Shown here: positions 17,796 through 27,015 of the stretch, one piece after another
Layout of the letters: each line of letters starts with the position of its first letter
Numbering within the stretch: the stretch's first letter is position 1
NCBI GenBank assembly: GCA_910584325.1
Contig: CAJTZH010000002.1
Coordinates: 39,092 to 103,091, forward strand
Length of the DNA stretch: 64,000 bases
Direction of reading: 5' to 3'
Source: an uncultured Lachnospiraceae bacterium
Lineage (GTDB): Bacteria > Bacillota > Clostridia > Lachnospirales > Lachnospiraceae
Notes under the pieces: generated by a model
The model's database searches: none
Seen by the model: the letters and a program-made list of their open reading frames with translations, nothing else
Told to the model about the DNA's origin: nothing
Translations under genes and position numbers: made by a program

Positions 17796-19217
17796 ATGGT
17801 TTTTAGTAGTATTCTGTTTTTATTTCGATTCTTACCGGTTGTATTATTGCTGTATTTTGTAGCACCAGGGAAAATTAAGAACCTGGTGCTGTTTTTGATG
17901 AGTCTTTTGTTTTACGCGTGGGGGGAACCGGTCTATGTAGTATTGATGTTGTTTTCTACTGTTGTGGACTATACGCATGGACTGCTCGTTCACTGTTTTA
18001 AGGAAAAAGGCCAGATGGGAAGAGCCAAAATGGTTGTGCTGTCTTCCGTAGTGATTAACCTTTTTCTGCTTTGTTTTTTTAAATATTCCGATTTCCTGAT
18101 TCATAATATTAATCATATATTAGGGACAAGTATTGCCGGACTGAATCTGGGACTTCCTATCGGAATTTCTTTTTATACGTTTCAGACCATGTCGTATACG
18201 ATAGATGTATACAGAGGAGACGCGAAGGTACAGACGAATATTATTTCGTTTGGAACGTATGTAGCGTTATTTCCGCAGCTTATCGCGGGACCGATTGTGC
18301 AGTATAAGACGGTGGACGAACAGATAAATCATCGAACCGTTACATGGGAAGGATTTTCTTACGGTATAATACGGTTTGTGACGGGACTTGGTAAAAAGGT
18401 TCTGCTGGCGAATAATATCGGTCTGCTGTGGGAAGAAATACAGGCGCTCTCTACCGCAGGGGCAATTTCGGCGCTGACGGCATGGCTTGGAGCGCTGGCA
18501 TTTGCGTTTCAGATATATTTTGACTTTTCGGGATATTCCGATATGGCAATCGGACTTGGCGCGATGTTCGGGTTTCGCTTTAACGAGAATTTTACACATC
18601 CGTACGAATCAAAAAGTATTACGGAATTTTGGAGACGCTGGCATGTTTCGCTTGGAACATGGTTTAAGGAATATGTCTATATTCCGATGGGGGGCAACCG
18701 ATGCGGCAGGGGAAAGCAGATCCGTAATATTATGATTGTCTGGGCGCTTACCGGAATATGGCATGGCGCGAGCTGGAATTTTATGGTCTGGGGATTATAT
18801 TTCGGAGTGATTTTGATTATAGAGAAGCTCTGGCTTTACCGGCTGTTAGAGAAACTGCCCGTTGTCTGCAGGCATATTTATACAAGTATACTTGTATTGA
18901 TAAGCTGGGTTATTTTCGCGTTTGATTCCATGAATTACGGGGCATTATATATTGGAAAAATGTTTGGGACAGACGGTATGCTGGTCGATGGAAAAGCCTT
19001 ATATTTTATAGGAAGCTATGGCATGCTGTTTGTAATATTGTTTGTAGGGTCAACCTCGTTTCCGAAGAGAGCGGCAGAGTTTGTGATGGAGAAATTAAAA
19101 AATACAGTGTTTCTTCAGACAGCGCTTTGCAATGTTGTGCTGGCGGCAATTTTGATGTTGTCCATTGCGTTTGTGGTGGATGCGTCTTATAATCCGTTTT
19201 TATATTTTCGATTTTAA
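17796..19217 (+). CDS. MBOAT-family O-acyltransferase (AlgI/PatA-like)
   Basis: A 473-residue polytopic membrane protein of the MBOAT family, which moves acetyl groups across the membrane for O-acetylation of exported glycans. Family signatures are IGISFYTFQTMSY, EFWRRWHVSLGTWFKEYVYI and GIWHGASWNFMVWG, whose histidine (about residue 323) is the usual catalytic residue. GAGGAG precedes the ATG. The next gene encodes a DHHW protein, the usual extracytoplasmic partner that finishes the transfer. The acceptor may be peptidoglycan, teichoic acid or exopolysaccharide; sequence alone does not say which. Confidence 0.92.
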   Translation: MVFSSILFLFRFLPVVLLLYFVAPGKIKNLVLFLMSLLFYAWGEPVYVVLMLFSTVVDYTHGLLVHCFKEKGQMGRAKMVVLSSVVINLFLLCFFKYSDFLIHNINHILGTSIAGLNLGLPIGISFYTFQTMSYTIDVYRGDAKVQTNIISFGTYVALFPQLIAGPIVQYKTVDEQINHRTVTWEGFSYGIIRFVTGLGKKVLLANNIGLLWEEIQALSTAGAISALTAWLGALAFAFQIYFDFSGYSDMAIGLGAMFGFRFNENFTHPYESKSITEFWRRWHVSLGTWFKEYVYIPMGGNRCGRGKQIRNIMIVWALTGIWHGASWNFMVWGLYFGVILIIEKLWLYRLLEKLPVVCRHIYTSILVLISWVIFAFDSMNYGALYIGKMFGTDGMLVDGKALYFIGSYGMLFVILFVGSTSFPKRAAEFVMEKLKNTVFLQTALCNVVLAAILMLSIAFVVDASYNPFLYFRF

Positions 19218-19226
19218 GGTGAAACA

Positions 19227-20384
19227 ATGGAGGCGCAAGGAATGAAGTCAAAATTTCATAATGTGGTGACGGTGGTTGTTTTTCTGTGGTTAATCGCTTT
19301 TTTTACCGTTGCGAGCATGTTGAATCCCGATAGAATATTCTCGGCGAATGAAAATCGTTATCTTGCGCAGAAACCGAAGTGGACGCTGGAACAATTTTTT
19401 GAGGGAGAGTTTGCGACAGGCTATGAGAATTACATTACGGACCAGTTTATAGGACGTGATAAATGGATTCAGGTGAAGACGCTTTGTGAAATTTCTATCG
19501 GTAAAAAAGATGTCAACGGCGTATATCTTTGCAAGGATGATTATCTGATTGAGACGCAGACAGGAATTGATGAGAAAAAAGCGTATGATAATGCAGACAG
19601 AATGGTTTCGTTTCTCAATGAGAAAGTGCAACAGCTCGGAGCGGATCATGTTGCTCTGATGCTTGTTCCGACGGCTGTCGCAACATTGAAGGACAAGCTG
19701 CCAAACTATGCGCAGACATTTGACCAGTACAGGTACATTGATTATCTTGGGGATGGCTTTGGGGGCACATTTGTGGATGTAAGAGATACATTTAACCAAA
19801 ATAAGGATAAGTACATTTATTATAAGACGGACCATCATTGGACGACAAAAGGCGCGTTTCTGGCGTATCAGAAATGGGCGGACGCGATGCGGTTTACTCC
19901 TTTTTCGGAAGAGGAGTTTGAGGTTATTCAGGTATCGGATGATTTTCTCGGGACGGTTTATTCTAAGCTGAATTACGCAAAGTCTGCCGACAGAATGTAT
20001 CTGTATAAAGTAAAGCGCGACATTCGTTATTATGTGGATATTGATTTGGGCGCAAAGATAATGGACAGTCTTTATGAGGAGAGCCATCTGGCAAAAAAGG
20101 ATAAGTATAGCGTGTTTCTGGATGGCAATCATTCTATTGTAACCATTGATACAACGGGGGGACAAAGTGACGGCGATACGCTTCTTATTATAAAAGATTC
20201 CTATGCGCACTGTTTTGTGCCATTTGCGGTTAATCATTATGACAGGACGGTTGTGGTAGATATGAGATATCTGAAAATGCCGATGAATCAGGTGATTGAA
20301 AAATACGGAATAACCGATATACTGGTGCTTTATAATGTGGTTCATTTTGCGGAAGATATTAATATGCCATTACTTTCCTATTAA
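19227..20384 (+). CDS. DHHW-family (AlgJ/AlgX-like) acetyltransferase partner
   Basis: A 385-residue signal-anchored extracytoplasmic protein. One hydrophobic N-terminal helix (about 10-30) is followed by an SGNH-hydrolase-like domain containing TDHHWT (Asp202-Trp205), the motif that names the family. A DSYAHCF block near the C terminus carries the nucleophile-type serine. It pairs with the preceding MBOAT protein, 9 nt away, to acetylate a surface polymer. ATG 19227 follows AAGGTG; an alternative ATG at 19242 sits 9 nt after GGAGG (19228-19232) and may be the true start. Confidence 0.85.
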   Translation: MEAQGMKSKFHNVVTVVVFLWLIAFFTVASMLNPDRIFSANENRYLAQKPKWTLEQFFEGEFATGYENYITDQFIGRDKWIQVKTLCEISIGKKDVNGVYLCKDDYLIETQTGIDEKKAYDNADRMVSFLNEKVQQLGADHVALMLVPTAVATLKDKLPNYAQTFDQYRYIDYLGDGFGGTFVDVRDTFNQNKDKYIYYKTDHHWTTKGAFLAYQKWADAMRFTPFSEEEFEVIQVSDDFLGTVYSKLNYAKSADRMYLYKVKRDIRYYVDIDLGAKIMDSLYEESHLAKKDKYSVFLDGNHSIVTIDTTGGQSDGDTLLIIKDSYAHCFVPFAVNHYDRTVVVDMRYLKMPMNQVIEKYGITDILVLYNVVHFAEDINMPLLSY

Positions 20385-20411
20385 AAATAAGAAAAATTTA
20401 AGGGATGGAAC

Positions 20412-20439
20412 TAAAGTTTATCAGGATTTTAACCGATAA
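20412..20439 (+). promoter_or_regulatory. Sigma-28 (SigD)-type promoter upstream of mbl and flagellar rod genes
   Basis: TAAAGTTT (20412-20419) is an exact sigma-28 -35 box; after 12 nt comes ACCGATAA (20432-20439). A second, vegetative-looking -10 (TATAAT, 20479-20484) lies downstream, so the gene may have both promoters. Confidence 0.6.
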
Positions 20440-20552
20440 AAAATTTAAATTCCCCCTTTTAAAATTACTATTTTTGTATATAATGGTAATTAGACGAATT
20501 TTGCAATAAAGTTTGAGTATAGATAATTGGATTCAGGAAAGGGGAATAGAAA

Positions 20553-21545
20553 ATGCTTACAGCAGACATTGGAATCGACCTTGGCACGGCAAGTATTCTT
20601 GTATATATCAGAGGCAAGGGCGTTGTGCTTAAGGAACCATCGGTAGTAGCATTTGACAGAGATACCAATAAGATTAAAGCGATTGGCGAAGAAGCAAGAT
20701 TAATGCTTGGCAGAACACCCGGTAATATTGTAGCGGTCAGACCGCTCAGACAGGGTGTTATTTCTGATTATACCGTTACCGAGAAGATGCTTAAGTATTT
20801 TATTACAAAGGCATTGGGAAGAAGAGTGTTAAAGAAGCCGAGAATCAGCGTCTGTGTACCGAGCGGCGTCACGGAAGTTGAGAAGAAGGCAGTTGAGGAT
20901 GCAACTTACAATGCGGGCGCAAGAGAAGTTGCGATTATAGAAGAGCCGATTGCGGCTGCAATCGGAGCAGGAATTGATATTTCAAGACCATGCGGTAATA
21001 TGATAGTGGATATTGGCGGCGGAACATCCGATATAGCCGTTATATCACTGGGGGGTACGGTAGTCAGTACTTCCATTAAGATTGCCGGCGATGATTTTGA
21101 TGAAGCAATTGTACGTTTTATGCGTAAGAAGCATAATCTTCTTATCGGTGAGCGTACGGCAGAGGAGATTAAGATTAATGTAGGTTGTGCGTATCCGAGA
21201 GCGGAAGTTCTCGCGATGGATGTACGCGGCCGGAATCTGGTGACAGGTCTTCCAAAGACAGTTACCGTTACTTCCGAGGAGACGGAAGAAGCGCTTCGGG
21301 AGACAACCTCGCAGATAGTAGAAGCTGTGCATAGCGTACTGGAGAAGACGCCGCCGGAGCTTGCGTCTGATATTTCGGACAGAGGTATTGTGCTGACAGG
21401 CGGAGGCAGTATGCTTCAGGGACTGGATGAACTGATTGAGGCAAAAACAGGAATTACGACAATGGTTGCCGACGACCCGATGACGGCGGTTGCTGTGGGA
21501 ACCGGTAAATTTGTTGAGTTTTTGAGTGAACATAAAGATTTTTAA
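20553..21545 (+). CDS. mbl: MreB/Mbl-family rod-shape actin homologue
   Basis: A 330-residue bacterial actin that polymerises under the membrane and guides lateral wall synthesis. The actin-fold nucleotide motifs are intact: ADIGIDLGTASILVY (phosphate 1, about 4-18), IVDIGGGTSDIAVISLGG (phosphate 2), EEPIAAAIGAG, and GIVLTGGGSMLQGLDEL (adenosine). Placing it directly before two flagellar rod genes and after spoIIID reproduces the B. subtilis spoIIID-mbl-flhO-flhP order, which is why I use the symbol mbl. A sigma-28-type promoter upstream could tie it to motility genes. Confidence 0.92.
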   Translation: MLTADIGIDLGTASILVYIRGKGVVLKEPSVVAFDRDTNKIKAIGEEARLMLGRTPGNIVAVRPLRQGVISDYTVTEKMLKYFITKALGRRVLKKPRISVCVPSGVTEVEKKAVEDATYNAGAREVAIIEEPIAAAIGAGIDISRPCGNMIVDIGGGTSDIAVISLGGTVVSTSIKIAGDDFDEAIVRFMRKKHNLLIGERTAEEIKINVGCAYPRAEVLAMDVRGRNLVTGLPKTVTVTSEETEEALRETTSQIVEAVHSVLEKTPPELASDISDRGIVLTGGGSMLQGLDELIEAKTGITTMVADDPMTAVAVGTGKFVEFLSEHKDF

Positions 21546-21591
21546 AGCCCGGAGCAGGGACGCTGGCGGCTAAAGAGAGGAGACAGAAGGC

Positions 21592-22359
21592 ATGTTAAAA
21601 GGGTTATATACGGCATACACAGGAATGCTCGACCAGCAGAGGCGTCTTGAGGTGACGACCAATAATCTTGCCAATTCCACTACGATTGGCTATAAGAAAG
21701 AGGGTTCTACTTCGCAGGCGTTTGACGAGTGTCTGGCGATTAAGATTCGGGACACATCGGATACATTTAGCAGAAGAGCGATTGGCAATGTGGCTCTTGG
21801 CGTGAAGATAGGTGAAACATACACCAACTACACGCAGGGTTCCTTCAGAGAGACAGGAGAGTCATTTGACCTTGCGATTTCGGGAAAAGGATTTTTTAAT
21901 ATTTCCTATACGAACAAAAAGGGTGTGGAATCTACGATGTATACGCGTGACGGTTCTTTCACGCTGACAAGAGAAGGGAATCTGGTAACGAAAGACGGTG
22001 ATTTTGTTTTAGGACAGAACGGTCCGATTGTTCTTCCTACAAACGCTAAGATTACCATTGATACGCTCGGAAATATTTACAATGGAGACGAGTTACTCGA
22101 CCAGATAAAGCTCACGGATTTTGAGGATTATAATTATATTGAGAAGTTTGGTGAAAATATGTACCGTACGGTTAACGGCGCGCAGGGGATTGAAGCGACG
22201 GGCGGGATTAATCAGGGATGGCTTGAGATGTCCAATGTACAGGTTGTACAGGAAATGGTTGACATGATTTCCATTCAGCGGGCATATGAGGCAGCACAGA
22301 AAGTTGAGACTTCAATGGATGATATGCTAGAACAGACGGTAACATTAGGAAGACTCTAA
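21592..22359 (+). CDS. flhO: Flagellar hook-basal body (distal rod) protein, FlhO/FlgF-FlgG type
   Basis: A 255-residue axial component of the flagellar rod, exported by the flagellar type III system. It has the N-terminal rod signature (GLYTAYTGM and TTNNLANSTTIGYKKE, about 3-40), a central beta domain (about 85-190), and the C-terminal coiled segment ending EMVDMISIQRAYEAAQKV. GGAG precedes the ATG. It lies between mbl and a second rod gene, as flhO does in B. subtilis. Confidence 0.93.
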   Translation: MLKGLYTAYTGMLDQQRRLEVTTNNLANSTTIGYKKEGSTSQAFDECLAIKIRDTSDTFSRRAIGNVALGVKIGETYTNYTQGSFRETGESFDLAISGKGFFNISYTNKKGVESTMYTRDGSFTLTREGNLVTKDGDFVLGQNGPIVLPTNAKITIDTLGNIYNGDELLDQIKLTDFEDYNYIEKFGENMYRTVNGAQGIEATGGINQGWLEMSNVQVVQEMVDMISIQRAYEAAQKVETSMDDMLEQTVTLGRL

Positions 22360-22384
22360 TACACGCGGATAGGAGACGATTATT

Positions 22385-23203
22385 ATGATGAGGTCATTAT
22401 GGACTGCGGCTTCCGGAATGGTAGCCCAGCAGAATAACGTAGATACGATTGCCAACAACTTATCGAATGTTAATACGGTTGGCTATAAAATGCAGACAGC
22501 GGAATTTAAGTCGCTTTTGTATCAGGAGATTGTCAGCAAGACGACAAGTGCAAATGGGGAGAATAAGCCGATTGGCGCGCAGGTTGGACTTGGCGTGCGC
22601 AATTCTTCCATAACGTCGCATTACAGACAGGGAGGGTTCCAGACAACGAACGAGACGTTGGATTTTGCCATTAACGGTGAAGGATTCTTTGCTGTGCGGA
22701 CGTTGGACGGTGAAACGGCGTATACGAGAAACGGTAACTTTTATCTTGCGGTAGCGCCGGGCGGCAGTCATATGCTTTGTGATTCCGAGGGTCTTGCAGT
22801 TCTGGATACTAATGGAGACGCGATTTATTTTGAAGACGGAACTTCTTTTAAAGATATTTTTGTCGACACGGACGGAACAATCTGTCTTCCGGGTGAGGAC
22901 GGTAATCCTCAGAGCATCGGCGTACAGCTTGCGCTTTTCCAGTTTTCGAATCCGTCGGGCCTTGAGAAAGGTTCTAACGGACTGCTTCTGGAGTCGGAGG
23001 CATCGGGCGTTGCGATGAGCGAGGCCGGAAATCAGAATTTAAAGAAGAGCATTGTTAAGCAAGGATATCTTGAAATGTCCAACGTTCAGGTTGCAGATGA
23101 GATGGTGAACCTGATTGTGGCGCAGCGTGCTTACGAGTTAAATTCCAAGGCGATAACCACTTCGGACGAGATGATGCAGACAGCAAATAATTTAAAAAGA
23201 TAA
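22385..23203 (+). CDS. flhP: Flagellar hook-basal body (distal rod) protein, FlhP/FlgG type
   Basis: A 272-residue FlgG-like rod protein: N-terminal LWTAASGMVAQQNNVDTIAN and ANNLSNVNTVGYK, a central beta-rich domain with GFFAVRTLDGETAYTRNGNF, and a C-terminal SNVQVADEMVNLIVAQRAYE coiled segment. ATG 22385 or 22388 follows TAGGAGA. It is 25 nt after flhO and shares its operon. Together they form the distal rod. Confidence 0.93.
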   Translation: MMRSLWTAASGMVAQQNNVDTIANNLSNVNTVGYKMQTAEFKSLLYQEIVSKTTSANGENKPIGAQVGLGVRNSSITSHYRQGGFQTTNETLDFAINGEGFFAVRTLDGETAYTRNGNFYLAVAPGGSHMLCDSEGLAVLDTNGDAIYFEDGTSFKDIFVDTDGTICLPGEDGNPQSIGVQLALFQFSNPSGLEKGSNGLLLESEASGVAMSEAGNQNLKKSIVKQGYLEMSNVQVADEMVNLIVAQRAYELNSKAITTSDEMMQTANNLKR

Positions 23204-23227
23204 TTAGCAAAGAGTGAGGATTAAGCG

Positions 23228-23578
23228 ATGAACAGTATGCCTATTGACGGTTCCATGAACCTTTATAATACATACCAGACGACAAATCCGTCTGCCGATA
23301 AAATGTCGGAGACATTATCAAAGGATTTAAGCAGTGCGACCGATGAAGAATTAATGTCCGTCTGCAAAGAGTTTGAGGCTTATTTTCTTGAGCAGATGCT
23401 CAAATCAATGAAGAAGATGGTGCCTGAACATGAGTACGAGTCATCTTCCTCCAAGACAATGATGGAGTATTATCAGGATGAACTGATGACGCAGTGTGCC
23501 AAGGATGCCACGAATACCGGAAGCGGGCTGGGTCTGGCGCAGATGCTTTATGAGCAGATGAAAAGGAACTATGAATAA
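23228..23578 (+). CDS. FlgJ-like rod-binding (rod cap) protein
   Basis: A 116-residue protein containing only the FlgJ N-terminal domain: CKEFEAYFLEQMLKSMKKM (about 46-64), then a helix ending GSGLGLAQMLYEQM. The family caps the growing rod and helps its assembly. The muramidase domain found in Proteobacteria is absent, which is normal for Firmicutes; wall penetration would need another enzyme. It is 24 nt after flhP, in the same operon. Confidence 0.88.
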   Translation: MNSMPIDGSMNLYNTYQTTNPSADKMSETLSKDLSSATDEELMSVCKEFEAYFLEQMLKSMKKMVPEHEYESSSSKTMMEYYQDELMTQCAKDATNTGSGLGLAQMLYEQMKRNYE

Positions 23579-23583
23579 TACAC

Positions 23584-25845
23584 ATGATTACGTTAGAAGG
23601 CTTTATAGATAATATTATATTCCGTAATGAGGAGAACGGTTATACGGTGTTCGAAGTTGTTGCAGACGGAGAACGCCGTACTTGTGTAGGCAGTTTTCAG
23701 TATATTCACGAAGGCGAATATATTGACCTTACAGGGAATGAAACCGTTCATCCGGGGTACGGAGAACAGATTCAGATTAAATCTTATGAAATCAAAGCGC
23801 CTGCCGATGAAATCGCGATGGAACGGTATCTTGCGTCCGGGGCGATTAAGGGAATCGGGGAAGCGCTTGCGTCAAGAATTGTTAAACGGTTTGGAACGGA
23901 TACGTTTCGTATTATTGAGGAAGAACCGGAACAATTGTCTAAAGTTAAGGGCATCAGCGAGAAAAAAGCCTTTGAGATTGCCAGTCAGGTCATGGAAATG
24001 CGTGATATGCGCCGTGCGATGATGTTTTTGCAGGAGCTGGGCGTTTCAATGAATATGGCGGCAAAAATCTATGGTCAGTACGGACCATCCATGTATACAA
24101 TCATTAAAGAAAATCCATACAGGCTTGCGGACGATATCTCAGGAATTGGTTTTAAGATTGCGGATGAAATTGCAGCCAGGGCAGGTATTCGCGAAAATTC
24201 TGAATATCGTATACGGAGTGGGATTATGTACATTCTGCTTCAATCGGTGAATAACGGGCACGTTTATCTGCCGCAGAATGAGCTGATACGGGAAGCCGCG
24301 CAGCTGCTCGGAATTAATACAGAAGATTTCGAAAAACATATTTTGGACCTCGTCATGGACAGAAAAGTAGTGATAAAGGAACTAGATGGACAGCGGATTT
24401 TGTACGCGTCGGTTTATTACTATATGGAACTTCATGCAGCCGGCCGGCTGCGGGAGCTGAATGTGAAATATAAAGTTTCCGAAACAGAGATGAACGGACT
24501 TCTTAAAACGATAGAGAGCCATCTGGATATTGAATTGGATGAGCTGCAGAAAATGGCAGTGCGTGAAGCTGCCGGAAATGGTCTGCTTGTGATAACGGGA
24601 GGTCCGGGAACAGGAAAAACAACGACAATCAATGCCATTATCCGGTATTTTGAGCTGGAGGGTATGGAAATCCGGCTTGCGGCGCCTACCGGGCGCGCGG
24701 CAAAGCGGATGAAAGAAACGACGGGATATGACGCGCAGACAATTCACAGATTGCTGGAATTGTCAGGAGCGCCTGAAGATACAAAAGCCGTTGGCTTCGA
24801 AAGAAATGAAAGCAATCCCTTGGAGGCGGATGTCGTCATTATAGACGAGATGTCAATGGTTGATATCAGCCTGATGAATTCACTGCTGCGGGCAATTGCG
24901 GTGGGGACGCGCCTGATTTTAGTAGGCGATGTGAATCAGCTTCCGTCTGTAGGACCGGGTAATGTTTTAAAAGATATTATCCGTTCACACTGTTTCAATG
25001 TTGTCATGCTGACAAAAATTTTTCGTCAGGCAAGTGAGAGCGAAATTATTGTAAATGCTCATAAAATTAATGCCGGAGAACATGTAGAACTCAATAAATA
25101 CAGCAGGGATTTTTTGTTTTTGCACAGAGAAAACGCGAATGCGGTTATCAGTGCGATGATAACGCTGGTAAAGGAAAAACTTCCGGGTTACGTTCATGCG
25201 GACATGATGGACGTTCAGGTAATGTGTCCCATGAGAAAAGGAGCAGCCGGAGTGGAACGGATGAATATTGTTCTGCAGGAGTATCTGAATCCGAAGGATG
25301 ACGCGAAAAATGAGAAAGAGTTTGGAAATGTTATGTTTCGCGAAGGCGATAAAGTAATGCAGATTAAAAACAACTACCAGATGGAATGGGAAATTCGTGG
25401 GAAGTATGGCATTGCAAAGGAGAGAGGTTTGGGCGTTTTTAACGGGGATATCGGAATTATCCGCCATATCAGTGATTACGCTCAGGAAGTTACGGTAGAA
25501 TTTGAGGAGGGAAAATTTGTCACATATGATTTTAAGCAGTTGGAGGAGCTTGAACTTGCTTATGCCATAACCATTCATAAATCTCAGGGCAGCGAGTACC
25601 CTGCCGTAGTGATTCCCATGCTTTCGGGAGCAAGAATGTTAATGACGAGAAATCTTCTCTATACAGCGGTAACCCGCGCCAGGAAATGTGTATGCATGGT
25701 GGGGCAGGAAGAGATTTTCCGTCAGATGATTGAAAATGAAAGCGAACAGAAAAGGTACTCGACTCTGGATATCAGAATAAACGAGGTGTGTAGTGGGATT
25801 GAATATAATCGGAATGTTGTATCCGAAGAGGTGTCCGGTATGTGA
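23584..25845 (+). CDS. recD2: RecD2-type SF1 DNA helicase
   Basis: A 753-residue 5'-3' helicase of the RecD/TraA family not tied to RecBC. The N-terminal extension has an OB-like start and paired helix-hairpin-helix motifs (GAIKGIGEALASRI, KVKGISEKKAFEI). Walker A GPGTGKTT falls at about 340-347, Walker B IIDEMSM near 419, RQASESEI in motif IV, and YAITIHKSQGSEYPAVVIP near the C terminus. It functions in DNA repair and fork stability. The ribosome site is weak and the gene begins 5 nt after the FlgJ-like gene. Its end overlaps comFC by 53 nt, so it is embedded in the flagellar operon. Confidence 0.93.
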   Translation: MITLEGFIDNIIFRNEENGYTVFEVVADGERRTCVGSFQYIHEGEYIDLTGNETVHPGYGEQIQIKSYEIKAPADEIAMERYLASGAIKGIGEALASRIVKRFGTDTFRIIEEEPEQLSKVKGISEKKAFEIASQVMEMRDMRRAMMFLQELGVSMNMAAKIYGQYGPSMYTIIKENPYRLADDISGIGFKIADEIAARAGIRENSEYRIRSGIMYILLQSVNNGHVYLPQNELIREAAQLLGINTEDFEKHILDLVMDRKVVIKELDGQRILYASVYYYMELHAAGRLRELNVKYKVSETEMNGLLKTIESHLDIELDELQKMAVREAAGNGLLVITGGPGTGKTTTINAIIRYFELEGMEIRLAAPTGRAAKRMKETTGYDAQTIHRLLELSGAPEDTKAVGFERNESNPLEADVVIIDEMSMVDISLMNSLLRAIAVGTRLILVGDVNQLPSVGPGNVLKDIIRSHCFNVVMLTKIFRQASESEIIVNAHKINAGEHVELNKYSRDFLFLHRENANAVISAMITLVKEKLPGYVHADMMDVQVMCPMRKGAAGVERMNIVLQEYLNPKDDAKNEKEFGNVMFREGDKVMQIKNNYQMEWEIRGKYGIAKERGLGVFNGDIGIIRHISDYAQEVTVEFEEGKFVTYDFKQLEELELAYAITIHKSQGSEYPAVVIPMLSGARMLMTRNLLYTAVTRARKCVCMVGQEEIFRQMIENESEQKRYSTLDIRINEVCSGIEYNRNVVSEEVSGM

Positions 25846-26512
25846 AAATATCATTCCAGACACGCCGGGGCATCAAAACCGGCTGGTATGTATGCCGTGT
25901 AATACAAAATTGTCCTATATCGTTGCGCCCAAATGTATGAAATGCGGTAAGCAGCTTTACAGCGGGAATGATGAGTTTTGTGCGGACTGTAAAAGAATAA
26001 AACATGAATTTACGCGCGGCGTCGGTGTATTTTCATATAATAAAAGTATTAAAGACGCAATGTACCGTTTTAAATATTCTAATAAGCGTGATTACGCGCA
26101 ATTCTTCGGGAACGTTCTTGCAAAGCGGTATGGTTATCTGATACGGCGCTGGAACGTGGAGGCTGTCATCCCTATTCCGTTATACAGAACAAAATATTTA
26201 AAGAGAGGGTATAATCAGGCAGAACTGATTGCGGAAGAGTTATCGAAACAAACCGGAATTGCGGTTGATAGAAACATATTAATCCGATGCAGAAAAACCA
26301 GAGCAATGAAAGAACTAAATGACGAAGAAAGAGTGAAAAATCTTCAAAACGCTTTTAAATTGTCCGAAAATATTGTAAAATATAAGAAAGTATTGTTGGT
26401 GGATGATATATATACTACGGGAGCCACGATGGATGCCTGTGCCGGTGTACTGAAAGCGGGCGGTGTGAGAGAAGTGTATTGCGCCGGTATTTGTATTGGA
26501 AACGGTTTTTAG
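25793..26512 (+). CDS. comFC: ComF-family phosphoribosyltransferase-like protein (ComFC)
   Basis: A 239-residue protein with an N-terminal zinc ribbon (CPVCE, CMPCN, CMKCGK, CADCK) and a phosphoribosyltransferase fold. The PRPP-loop VLLVDDIYTTGAT lies at about 200-212 and IPIPLYRTKYLKRGYNQAEL in the middle. ComFC is needed for DNA uptake in Bacillus and its homologue supports transformation in Gram-negatives. The start is GTG 25793 behind GAGGTG, inside the end of recD2. Its position before a yvyF-like gene and flgM is the B. subtilis order. Confidence 0.9.
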   Translation: MGLNIIGMLYPKRCPVCENIIPDTPGHQNRLVCMPCNTKLSYIVAPKCMKCGKQLYSGNDEFCADCKRIKHEFTRGVGVFSYNKSIKDAMYRFKYSNKRDYAQFFGNVLAKRYGYLIRRWNVEAVIPIPLYRTKYLKRGYNQAELIAEELSKQTGIAVDRNILIRCRKTRAMKELNDEERVKNLQNAFKLSENIVKYKKVLLVDDIYTTGATMDACAGVLKAGGVREVYCAGICIGNGF

Positions 26513-26524
26513 GAGGTAGATACG

Positions 26525-26932
26525 ATGGAAGTTAGGAATTGTAAGAGTTGTGGGCGATTATTTAATTACATAGGCGGAGCATATAAGAGCTTATGTCCGG
26601 CGTGTATTGAGAGTCTTGAGGAGAAATTCCAGGAAGTAAAGAAATATGTGGAAGATAACCCGGGCGCATGTATGAATGAGATTTCGGAGAAGCTGGAGGT
26701 GTCAACGAAGCAGATTGAGAAATGGGTCAGAGAAGAACGGCTTTGTTTTTCGGATGATTCGCCGATTGGATTGGAGTGTGAGAAATGCGGAAAAATGATT
26801 AAAACGGGTCGTTTTTGCGATTTGTGCCGTGTTGAAATGCAGAATCTCATGAATGATTTGTATAAAGCAAAACCGGTGCAGCGTCAGCCGAAAAAGGATA
26901 CCACAAACAGAATGAGGTTTTTGGATAAATAA
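26525..26932 (+). CDS. yvyF: YvyF-like flagellar operon zinc-finger protein
   Basis: A 135-residue protein resembling B. subtilis YvyF, a flagellar operon protein of unknown function. It has two zinc knuckles (CKSCGR...CPAC near 6-29 and CEKCGK...CDLC near 80-98) flanking a helix-turn-helix-like segment (MNEISEKLEVSTKQIEKWVR, about 50-70). It lies 12 nt after comFC and upstream of flgM, as in Bacillus. The architecture suggests a nucleic-acid-binding or regulatory role, unproven. Confidence 0.85.
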   Translation: MEVRNCKSCGRLFNYIGGAYKSLCPACIESLEEKFQEVKKYVEDNPGACMNEISEKLEVSTKQIEKWVREERLCFSDDSPIGLECEKCGKMIKTGRFCDLCRVEMQNLMNDLYKAKPVQRQPKKDTTNRMRFLDK

Positions 26933-26947
26933 ATTTTATTTTGCTAT

Positions 26948-26974
26948 TAAGGTTCTTTCGAAATTCACCGATAA
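26948..26974 (+). promoter_or_regulatory. Sigma-28-type promoter of flgM
   Basis: TAAGGTTC (26948-26955), 11 nt, ACCGATAA (26967-26974) fits TAAAGTTT-N11-GCCGATAA. It would make flgM and the following hook-filament genes respond to the sigma factor FlgM inhibits. Confidence 0.7.
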
Positions 26975-27015
26975 AGTAAGCAGGAAGTCAAAAATGCATA
27001 AAGGAGGAATGAATT

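Noticed and set aside
19290..20345. 351-residue open frame on the minus strand
   Set aside because: It is fully antisense to the DHHW protein, is rich in Ile/His/Arg as expected of a shadow frame, and has no ribosome site or family match.
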